Shown piece after piece: positions 58,068 through 64,000 of a stretch of DNA of 64,000 nucleotides (its first letter is position 1; each line of letters starts with the position of its first letter). The stretch is taken from positions 1,736,001-1,800,000 of the forward strand of contig OZ252296.1 of NCBI GenBank assembly GCA_965250245.1, written 5' to 3'. The position numbers were made by a program, and so were the translations under genes. The notes under the pieces were generated by a model. The model saw only the letters and a list, made by a program, of their open reading frames with translations, was not told where the DNA came from and made no database searches. This stretch comes from JABDIP01 sp965250245 (GTDB lineage: Bacteria > Pseudomonadota > Alphaproteobacteria > DSM-16000 > Inquilinaceae).

Positions 58068-59083
58068 TGCGGCCCGCGCGCCTTGTTGAACTCGCGCATG
58101 CGGGCGAAGACATCGACGCCGATCTGGTGGTAGACGTCGAGCAGGTCCACCAGCACCCAGTTCTCCCGGATCAGGCCGTTCTCGCAGCGCCAGAAATCCA
58201 GGCTGCGCATGGTGACCTTCTGGCCGGACGGTGCGATGCCGAGCCAACCGTCGCCGGTGATGGTGCAACGCATGCCTGGCCAGGCGGTGAAGCCGACATA
58301 GTCGCCGTCGCCGAAGAGATCGCCCTTGCCCAGTGTGCCGACCCGGTCCGGCATGGCGTTCAGAAACGGGATCTGATGCCAGTTGCGGAAACCGGCGATG
58401 CCGCGCCCGGTCCCGATTCCGGACGGCCCGTACCAGCTGAAACGGGGATGCCAATAGTCCCCAAGACGCATGGCCTCGACGCCGCCCTCGGCGAAGTTGC
58501 CGAGCGACGCGAGCATGTCGCCGACGCGTTTCAGGCTCGCGCCCGACCGTTCCGGGTCGTAAGGGCCGGGCACGATGCCGTCCTCTGTCGCCGGGCCGGG
58601 CACGTGCCATTCCCGGCCCAGGCTCGGCGCCATCGGCCAGGCGCCGGCCTGCATCATCACCTCCGGAATGTCCCAGAGCGCCTGCATCTCGACGACCTTG
58701 CCGTCCTCGACCCGGAAGAACTCGTGGAAGCGCATCGCCACCTGATGGCCGGTCGGCGGGATGTCCAGCCAGGGGTGGAGAAAGGTCCCGGTGTAGTAGC
58801 CGCCGCACCCGACCCAATCCTTGCCGAGCGCCGAGGTGCCGGCCATGACGATGGTGTCGCGGCGCTCCAGGTCCGGGATGGCGGCGTGGAGCGGCCGGAA
58901 GGCGGCCTCGTAGAGCCCGGCCGGGCCGTCCAGGTCCTCGAACGGGTAGGCGAGGTGGACCGGCGCGTCGTCCCGGAACGCGGCCATGAGCGCGGCCCTG
59001 ACTGTGTCTGGCTCGTAGTCGTAGAGCGCCTGACGAAGAGGCCGGATCAGCGCCTTGTTGCGGGTATGGGTATCGCCTGACAT
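58064..59083 (-). CDS. double SnoaL-like (NTF2-fold) protein
   Basis: 339 residues made of two SnoaL-like polyketide-cyclase domains. The first, about 15-150, has GCGGYYTGTFLHPWLDIPPTGHQVAMRFHEFFRVEDGKVVEMQALWD. The second, about 180-320, has GIAGFRNWHQIPFLNAMPDR and MRSLDFWRCENGLIRENWVLVDLLDVYHQIG. It resembles ester-cyclase proteins found in uncharacterised catabolic operons. Last gene of the branched-chain transporter unit, 23 bp after the GAF gene. Confidence 0.82.
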   Translation of the reverse strand: MSGDTHTRNKALIRPLRQALYDYEPDTVRAALMAAFRDDAPVHLAYPFEDLDGPAGLYEAAFRPLHAAIPDLERRDTIVMAGTSALGKDWVGCGGYYTGTFLHPWLDIPPTGHQVAMRFHEFFRVEDGKVVEMQALWDIPEVMMQAGAWPMAPSLGREWHVPGPATEDGIVPGPYDPERSGASLKRVGDMLASLGNFAEGGVEAMRLGDYWHPRFSWYGPSGIGTGRGIAGFRNWHQIPFLNAMPDRVGTLGKGDLFGDGDYVGFTAWPGMRCTITGDGWLGIAPSGQKVTMRSLDFWRCENGLIRENWVLVDLLDVYHQIGVDVFARMREFNKARGPH

Positions 59084-59106
59084 GAAAGTCCTGTCGGTTC
59101 GGCGGC

Positions 59107-59637
59107 TTAGGCGCCGGTGTTCAGGTCGCCGCTGATGAGCCGCAGGTAGATCGGCGCGAGCAGTTGGGCGAAGGGCGCGCCGATCTCCAGATCGCGCTCC
59201 CTGTAGTACCCCTCCTCATGCAGCATGTTGACGGTTCCCAGCAACCGGTTGTCATGCAGGACCAACAGGTTGATCACCGAGCCGCAGCCCAGTGAGGCGA
59301 TCAGCGCGTGGTCGAAGAACGCCCAGCGGATGTCGGCGGCGGTGCGGCCGAGATAGGGCTGCCGGCCCTCGATCACGTGCCGGCCCCAATCGGTCACGGC
59401 GCCCAGCGCCTTGCGGCCGAGCACCGGGTAGGCCTCCGGCTGGTTGGAGTAGACACGCTCGGCCTCGCCGGCCGCCTCGTCCAGGATCATCAGGGTGAAC
59501 AGCTTGTGGCCGATCAGGCGGCCGAGTGCCGCTTCCACGGCGTCGAATGCGGTGGCGGGCTGGCCCGGTTGGTTCATCGCGGCGGCGCACTCGGTCAGCG
59601 CGGCGCGTTGGTCGCCTTCGCCTGGTTCCGGCCTCAT
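59107..59637 (-). CDS. GAF-domain protein
   Basis: 176 residues. Single GAF domain: IGHKLFTLMILDEAAGEAERVYSNQPEAYPVLGRKAL, then a long helix and SVINLLVLHDNRLLGTVNMLHEEGYYRERDL. It contains no DNA-binding or enzyme module. ATG overlaps the livM stop (ATGA), so it is co-translated with the permease and may be a small-molecule sensor or scavenger for the same substrate. Confidence 0.78.
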   Translation of the reverse strand: MRPEPGEGDQRAALTECAAAMNQPGQPATAFDAVEAALGRLIGHKLFTLMILDEAAGEAERVYSNQPEAYPVLGRKALGAVTDWGRHVIEGRQPYLGRTAADIRWAFFDHALIASLGCGSVINLLVLHDNRLLGTVNMLHEEGYYRERDLEIGAPFAQLLAPIYLRLISGDLNTGA

Positions 59638-60539
59638 GGGCCGGTGCTCCGGATCGCCGCGCGTTCCGGGAACAGGCCGGTGGGGCGGAAGCGCATGACC
59701 AGGATCAGCAGGGTGCCGACCAGGATCTCGCGCAGGGCGGCGATCTGGGCACCGGGCAGGTCCGGCACGACATCGCCGATGAAGCGCGTGCCCTCCAGGA
59801 TCGCCATCACCAGGAAGGCGCCGACCACCGCACCGAGATTGTTTCCGGTGCCACCGGCGGTCAGCGCCAGGAAGATGTAGATGGTGACCAGCGGCCGGAA
59901 GATGTCCGGCGCGATGTAGCTGGTGTAGTGGCCGTAGAGCCCGCCGGCCAGGCCCATGATGCCGGCCCCTACGGCGAAGGCCTGGATCTTGAACCGCCGC
60001 ACCGATTTGCCGGCCACCGCCGCCACCTGCTCATCGTCGCGGATCGCCCGCAGCACCCGGCCATAGGGGCTGTGGCGCAGCCGCTGCGTCAGCGCCAGGA
60101 TCACCGCCACCGCCGCCAGGGCGATGGCGCAGAACAGCAGGTTGAATCCGCCGGGCGTCAGGCTGGCGCGCAACGGCCCGGGGATGCCCGAAATCCCGTC
60201 GGTCCCGTTGGTCAGCCAGATCTCGTTGCTGGCGACCAGCCGCACGACCTCCGAAAATCCCAGCGTGACGATGGCCAGGTAGTCGCCGCGCAGCTTCAGC
60301 GTCGTCATGGTCAGCAGCGCGCCGGCCCCGCCGGCCACGCAGAAGGCGACGATCAGCCCCAGCACCATGGGCAGGCTGGTCCCGGTCGTCGCCAGTGCGG
60401 AGGCATAGCCGCCGAGCGCGAAGAATCCGGCGAGGCCGAGATTGATCATGCCCGTCATGCCCCAGATCAGGTTCAGCCCCAATGCCAGCAGCGCGTAGAA
60501 CGCCCCGAAGGTGACGATCGAGATCAGGTAGTTCTCCAT
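59634..60539 (-). CDS. livM: branched-chain-type ABC transporter permease (LivM)
   Basis: 301 residues, 8-9 helices. LivM signature LALGLNLIWGMTGMINLGLAGFFALGGYASAL (18-49) and GRVLRAIRDDEQVAAVAGKSVRRFKIQAFAVGAGIMGLAGGLYGHY near residue 175-220. ATG 60539 (MENYLISI) chosen. Substrate class is amino acid or amide/urea-like. Confidence 0.9.
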   Translation of the reverse strand: MENYLISIVTFGAFYALLALGLNLIWGMTGMINLGLAGFFALGGYASALATTGTSLPMVLGLIVAFCVAGGAGALLTMTTLKLRGDYLAIVTLGFSEVVRLVASNEIWLTNGTDGISGIPGPLRASLTPGGFNLLFCAIALAAVAVILALTQRLRHSPYGRVLRAIRDDEQVAAVAGKSVRRFKIQAFAVGAGIMGLAGGLYGHYTSYIAPDIFRPLVTIYIFLALTAGGTGNNLGAVVGAFLVMAILEGTRFIGDVVPDLPGAQIAALREILVGTLLILVMRFRPTGLFPERAAIRSTGP

Positions 60540-60586
60540 CGAACCCCCATGGAATCCGGAGTCCGACGGACGCATTCACATACGGG

Positions 60587-60669
60587 CGTCATTGCGAGGA
60601 GCGACAGCGACGCGGCAATCCACTGCTTGCCGAGAGAGTGGATCGCCGCGCCTTCGGCTCGCGATGACG
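60587..60669. repeat. dispersed palindromic repeat between livH and livM
   Basis: CGTCATTGCGAG (60587-60598) and CTCGCGATGACG (60658-60669) form an inverted pair with one wobble, with GCAATCCA and TGGATCGC inner arms (inner arms also complementary). Matches the widespread GTCATTGCGAGGAGCGA-type intergenic repeat of Proteobacteria. Confidence 0.75.
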
Positions 60670-60705
60670 ACTGGACAACAGGGTCCATGAGCGTCATTGC
60701 CGCCA

Positions 60706-61605
60706 TCAATACGCCCGCTCGCCCAGCAGGCCGCGGGGGCGCAGGGTGAGGACCAGGACGATGGCGATGAAGCCGACGGCGCTCTTGTAGGTCGGCTCCA
60801 GCACGATCAGGGAGAGCTCCTCGCCGATGCCCACCACCATGGCGCCGAGCACCGCGCCCGGGATGCTGCCCAGCCCGCCGACCACGGTGGCGGCGAAGAT
60901 CGACAGGATGAAGCGGAACCCGGTCAGCGGGTCGATGGCCGTGCCCAGGCCCAGCAGCATGCCGCCGACCCCCACCAGCCCCATGCCGATGAAGGCGGTC
61001 AGCCGGCCGATCTGCAGCGCGTTGACGCCTTTGATGTCGGCCAGGGCCGGGTTGTCGGCCACGGCCCGCATCGCCTTGCCCATGCGGGTGAAGGTCAGGA
61101 AGGCGAACACCGCTGCCATGATCGCCACCGCCAGGGCCAAATTCTCCACCTGTTGCGGCCCGATGCGGATATCCAGCACCCGCCAGTCGGGCACGATGGG
61201 GATATCCAGCACCCGCCAGTCGCGCACGATGGGCAGGTCGTAGCCGCGGATGTCGTTGCCGAAGATGAAGCGGACGATGTTCTCCAGAACCACCGTCAGG
61301 GCGATCGAGGCGATGGCCGCCGTCAGCGCGCCGTGGGGCCTGAGCGGCCGCAACACCAACTCGTCGCTGATCAGCCCGACCAGCCCGGCGACAGCAAAGG
61401 CGAAGACTAGGGCGGCCACCGCCGGCAGGCCGAAATGCACATTAGCGACATAGCCGGCGAAGGCGCCGATGGTGGCGTGGCTGGCCACCGAGAAATTCGG
61501 GAACCGCAGCACCGCGTAGATCGCGGTGAAGCCGACCGCTGGGATCGCCAGCAGAGTGCCCGAGACGATCCCGTTCACCAGCAATTGCGGCAGCAGGTCA
61601 AACAC
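60706..61605 (-). CDS. livH: branched-chain-type ABC transporter permease (LivH) with internal duplication
   Basis: 299 residues from GTG 61605. LivH signature VGFTAIYAVLRFPNFSVASHATIGAFAGYVA (22-52) and GKAMRAVADNPALADIKGVNALQIGRLTAFIGMGLVGVGGMLLG near 175-215. Around residues 125-146 the protein repeats PIV[R/P]DWRVLDI twice in tandem, encoded by a 33-bp direct repeat. The start is less certain: a GTG at 61647 would lie inside the repeat element. The reading frame stays intact. Confidence 0.85.
   Translation of the reverse strand: MFDLLPQLLVNGIVSGTLLAIPAVGFTAIYAVLRFPNFSVASHATIGAFAGYVANVHFGLPAVAALVFAFAVAGLVGLISDELVLRPLRPHGALTAAIASIALTVVLENIVRFIFGNDIRGYDLPIVRDWRVLDIPIVPDWRVLDIRIGPQQVENLALAVAIMAAVFAFLTFTRMGKAMRAVADNPALADIKGVNALQIGRLTAFIGMGLVGVGGMLLGLGTAIDPLTGFRFILSIFAATVVGGLGSIPGAVLGAMVVGIGEELSLIVLEPTYKSAVGFIAIVLVLTLRPRGLLGERAY
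61168..61233. repeat. 33-bp tandem duplication inside livH
   Basis: Units 61168-61200 and 61201-61233, each beginning GATATCCAGCACCCGCCAGT, are identical except for one base (GGG/GCG). In-frame, so it duplicates 11 residues in a loop between membrane segments. Confidence 0.9.
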
Positions 61606-61639
61606 GGGCGGACCGACTGCATTCTCCGAGCGGCGCGAA

Positions 61640-61764
61640 GCCCTCACCCGGTCCGCCTGCGGCGGCCCACCCTCTCCCAGGGGGAGAGGGTGTATCGGTT
61701 CGCGCCAGTTGGTTCCCTCTCCCCCTGGGAGAGGGTGGCGAGCAATGCCGAGCCGGGTGAGGGC
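61640..61764. repeat. dispersed inverted-repeat element between livJ and livH
   Basis: Outer arms GCCCTCACCCGG (61640-61651) and CCGGGTGAGGGC (61753-61764); inner CCCTCTCCC/GGGAGAGGG mini-hairpins on each side. About 125 bp. Related in arm sequence to the element at 54396-54531, with different arm middles. Confidence 0.78.
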
Positions 61765-61785
61765 CCGGCCCGGCGATTATCGCCC

Positions 61786-62988
61786 TCATGCGCGCTTGTA
61801 GAGCTCGGCGCTGCCGCCGGAGATGCGCTTGAACACGAACTGGGTGCCGGTGATGTCGCCGACATCGTTGAAGTCGCACGGCCCGCTGGCGCCGGTGTAG
61901 TTCACCGACCCGCCACCGGCCAGCACCGCCAGCCCGTCGACCGCGTTGTCGACCGCCTCGCCGTCACCCTGGCTGATCGTGCGCAGGCTCTCGCGGATGG
62001 CGTCGCCGCTGTCGGCACCGGCCGCGCCGATCGACAGCAGGGCCAGGCTGGCATGGTCATAGGTCTGCGCGGAGTAGGGGTCGATCTCGTCGACGCCCAG
62101 GATCGCCTGGACCCGGGCATAGGCGCCGCTGTCGACCGCCGGCGAGCCTTCCCAGGTATAGACGCCCTCGGTCACGTCGGCGGGCAGGGATTCCAGCACG
62201 CCCTGGTTTACCGCATAGGCCGGGCCGATGATGGTCTTCTCATAGCCGGCCTGGAACAGGTCGCGCAGCACAATGGTGCTGTCCGCCGCATAGCCGCCCA
62301 GCATGATGAAGTCCGGATCGCCGCGCAGGATGTCGTCGACCTCCGACCGGTAACTGGTCTTGTCGGCCTCGTAGATCAGCGACTCCATGGACGCGCCATT
62401 GGCCGCCGCGATCTCGCCCAGGATGTCGATCGAGCTTTGGGCGAACGGGGTCTGCGGTCCGATCCAGGCGAGCTTGGTGCCGCCTTCGCCGATCATAAAG
62501 TCGCCGGCGACGCGGATCTGCAGCTTGCTGTTGGGCTGGGTGCGGGCGATGAATCCCTGATGCGGCAGCAGGGTGATGCTGTCGGCGCCGGAGACGCAGA
62601 ACAGCATGGTCTTGCTTTCCCAGCACAGGGGCGCCACGGCCGTGGTGACCGAAGAGGCCCAGGTGCCCATGATCGCCGAGACGCCGTCCACGTCGATCAG
62701 CTTGCGGGCGGCGCGCACGGCGGCCTCCGGGCTGGTCTGGGTGTCCTCCGAGGTCAGCGCGATCTGCCGGCCCAGAAGGCCGTCTGCGCCGTTGACCGCG
62801 TCGACCACGCCGGCGACGGCGTTGCGCATGGACGGGCCATAGGCGCCGCCCACGCCGGTCAGCGGCGTCAGGCTGCCGACGCGGATGGCGTCGGACTGGG
62901 CCCGGACGATCGTCGGCGCGGCGATCAGCGCCGAGGCCGCGGCGGCGCCCTTCAGCACCGTGCGGCGGGTGGATGTCATTCTGGTCAT
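61786..62988 (-). CDS. branched-chain-type ABC transporter substrate-binding protein
   Basis: 400 residues. Twin-arginine signal: TSTRRTVLKGAAAASALIAAPTIVRAQ. Then a Peripla_BP_6/LivJ fold: IRVGSLTPLTGVGGAYGPSMRNAVAGVVDAVNGADGLLGRQ. GGGAGGCAAGG upstream of the ATG. Closer in style to amide/urea-type binding proteins than to LivJ itself, but the ligand is unassigned. Encoded upstream of livH and livM. Confidence 0.88.
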   Translation of the reverse strand: MTRMTSTRRTVLKGAAAASALIAAPTIVRAQSDAIRVGSLTPLTGVGGAYGPSMRNAVAGVVDAVNGADGLLGRQIALTSEDTQTSPEAAVRAARKLIDVDGVSAIMGTWASSVTTAVAPLCWESKTMLFCVSGADSITLLPHQGFIARTQPNSKLQIRVAGDFMIGEGGTKLAWIGPQTPFAQSSIDILGEIAAANGASMESLIYEADKTSYRSEVDDILRGDPDFIMLGGYAADSTIVLRDLFQAGYEKTIIGPAYAVNQGVLESLPADVTEGVYTWEGSPAVDSGAYARVQAILGVDEIDPYSAQTYDHASLALLSIGAAGADSGDAIRESLRTISQGDGEAVDNAVDGLAVLAGGGSVNYTGASGPCDFNDVGDITGTQFVFKRISGGSAELYKRA

Positions 62989-63030
62989 ACCTTGCCTCCC
63001 TGTTGATGCTCCCTAGGACCCGCCTGGGTC

Positions 63031-63738
63031 CTAACCTCCCAAAAACACCCGCCGGACCTCCGGATCGGCGGCGAGTTCCGCCGCCGGCCCTGTCCGGCTG
63101 TTCTTGCCATCGACCATGATATACCCACGATCGGCCAGTGTGAGCGCCTCCAGCGCATTTTGTTCCACCATGGCGATCGCCACACCCTCGTCGCGGATCG
63201 CGCGGATGGTGTCGAAGAGCTGCTCGGCGGCCACCGGAGACAGCCCGGCGGACGGCTCGTCCAGCATCAGCACCACCGGTTCCACCATCAGCGCCATGGC
63301 CATGGCCAGCACCTGGCGCTGGCCGCCGGACAGGGTGCGTGCCGCGCTGCGCCGCCGCTCGGACAGCATGGGAAAGCGCGCGAAGGCGGCATCGATGCGC
63401 GCGCGGGTCTTGTCCGGCGCGACATAGCCGCCGATCTCCAAATTCTCGCGGATCGACATGGTCGGGAAGACGTTCATCTCCTGCGGCACGAAGGCGATGC
63501 CTTCCCGCGCCACCTCCCGCGCGGGCCGGCCGGTCAGGTCCTGGTCGCGCAGGCGGATCGTCCCTTCGCTCGGGTGCAGCAGTCCTGCGATGGCCTTCAG
63601 CAGGGTCGACTTGCCCGCCCCGTTGGGACCGATGATGCAGACCACCTCGCCCGGATCGACGGAAAGCCCCACGCCCTTGAGGATGCGGTCGGCGCTGGAA
63701 TAGCCGGCGACGACGCCCTCCACCGTCAGGAGGCCCAT
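63031..63738 (-). CDS. livF: branched-chain-type ABC transporter ATPase (LivF)
   Basis: 235 residues. Walker A GPNGAGKST (35-43), LivF-typical AFVPQEMNVFPTMSIRENLEIGGY, signature LSGGQRQVLAMAMAL, Walker B VLMLDEPSAGLSP, H-loop VEQNALEALTLAD. Overlaps the livG-like gene by 13 bp. Confidence 0.92.
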   Translation of the reverse strand: MGLLTVEGVVAGYSSADRILKGVGLSVDPGEVVCIIGPNGAGKSTLLKAIAGLLHPSEGTIRLRDQDLTGRPAREVAREGIAFVPQEMNVFPTMSIRENLEIGGYVAPDKTRARIDAAFARFPMLSERRRSAARTLSGGQRQVLAMAMALMVEPVVLMLDEPSAGLSPVAAEQLFDTIRAIRDEGVAIAMVEQNALEALTLADRGYIMVDGKNSRTGPAAELAADPEVRRVFLGG

Positions 63739-64000
63739 CGACGGCCCCCCATATAGGCTTCCTGCACCCGGTGGTCGGCGGCGATCTCCGCGAAGGTGCC
63801 TTGGGTCAGCTTTCGGCCCTCGGCCATGACGATCACCGGATCGCAGAGCCGGGCGATCATGTCCATGTCGTGCTCGATGATCAGCAGGGTCAGCCCGTCA
63901 TCCAGCAACCCCTTCAGATGCTCGGCGATCTCCACGCTCAGGGTCGGATTTACCCCGGCGATCGGCTCGTCCAGCAGGATCAGCTTCGGCGCGCTCATCA
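63726..64000 (-). CDS. livG: branched-chain-type ABC transporter ATPase (LivG), 5' part outside window
   Basis: Only the last ~90 residues are visible. Walker B LILLDEPIAGVNP, H-loop LLIIEHDMDMIARLCDPVIVMAEGRKLTQGTFAEI and the C-terminal VQEAYMGG typical of LivG. The start, Walker A and signature lie past the right edge. Confidence 0.88.
   Translation of the reverse strand, partial: MSAPKLILLDEPIAGVNPTLSVEIAEHLKGLLDDGLTLLIIEHDMDMIARLCDPVIVMAEGRKLTQGTFAEIAADHRVQEAYMGGRRWAS

Noticed and set aside
61168..61233. Frameshift or pseudogene in livH
   Set aside because: The duplication is 33 bp and in frame, and both LivH signatures and the stop are intact.
61435..63006. 523-codon plus-strand frame opposite the binding-protein gene
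   Set aside because: Antisense shadow; the minus strand shows a signal peptide and a ligand-binding fold.

Overview
The window reads as one continuous stretch of a high-GC alphaproteobacterial chromosome. I favour a free-living heterotroph near the Rhodospirillales or Rhizobiales. That is inference from codon use, the many solute-binding-protein transporters, the alphaproteobacterial-style dispersed palindromic repeats, and ATGA-type gene overlaps. I see no rRNA, tRNA, CRISPR array, phage, plasmid or insertion-sequence genes. The window cuts a sugar-acid dehydratase gene at its left edge and a branched-chain transporter ATPase gene (livG-like) at its right edge.

Layout. (1) 1-3501: a sugar-acid operon with a KdgD-like dehydratase, an IlvD/Edd-family (L-arabinonate-type) dehydratase and an RraA-like protein. 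(2) 3844-6400: a small MarR regulon. The MarR gene, a secreted DUF3237 protein followed by an O6-alkylguanine methyltransferase, and a GNAT acetyltransferase are each preceded by a promoter whose -35/-10 spacer holds the same palindrome. (3) 6592-18559: tricarboxylate/tricarballylate uptake and oxidation. It holds the TctE/TctD two-component system, TctC, a fused TctA-TctB permease, a PrpF/GalD-like isomerase, a hydroxyacid dehydrogenase, an AbrB-family membrane protein, a GntR regulator, and TcuA/TcuB. (4) 18686-30366: a LacI-controlled sugar ABC operon with a cytosolic GH32/43-like hydrolase and a hydroxyacid dehydrogenase, then a TRAP transporter divergent from an enolase-superfamily dehydratase. 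(5) 30363-42213: myo-inositol catabolism (iolJ, iolB, iolC, iolD on minus; iolE and an oxidoreductase on plus), a LacI regulator, an IolI-like isomerase and an inositol-type ABC transporter. LacI-type operators with a shared sequence lie at its control regions. (6) 42348-44801: a TetR regulator with a duplicated operator controlling an AhpD-like protein, an unknown protein and an SDR. (7) 44808-48304: a presumed aromatic-degradation operon (MBL-fold protein, FAD hydroxylase, DUF2783, VOC protein). (8) 48535-55892: two convergent paralogous winged-helix/TPR regulators, 1-Cys peroxiredoxin, double-rhodanese sulfurtransferase, flavin monooxygenase and amidohydrolase. (9) 55906-59083: small stress or housekeeping proteins. 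(10) 59107-64000: a minus-strand branched-chain-type ABC transporter operon interrupted by dispersed repeats.

How the parts work together. Most of the window is a set of catabolic modules, each pairing a high-affinity transporter with its enzymes and a local regulator. Several regulators can be matched to their targets from shared operator palindromes alone. Three transporter operons carry a strong GC stem-loop just after the solute-binding-protein gene, consistent with differential expression of binding protein over permease. The least expected items are the operator-in-spacer MarR regulon with apparently leaderless genes, the convergent winged-helix/TPR twin regulators, a 33-bp in-frame duplication in livH, and an MBL-fold protein that has lost metal ligands.
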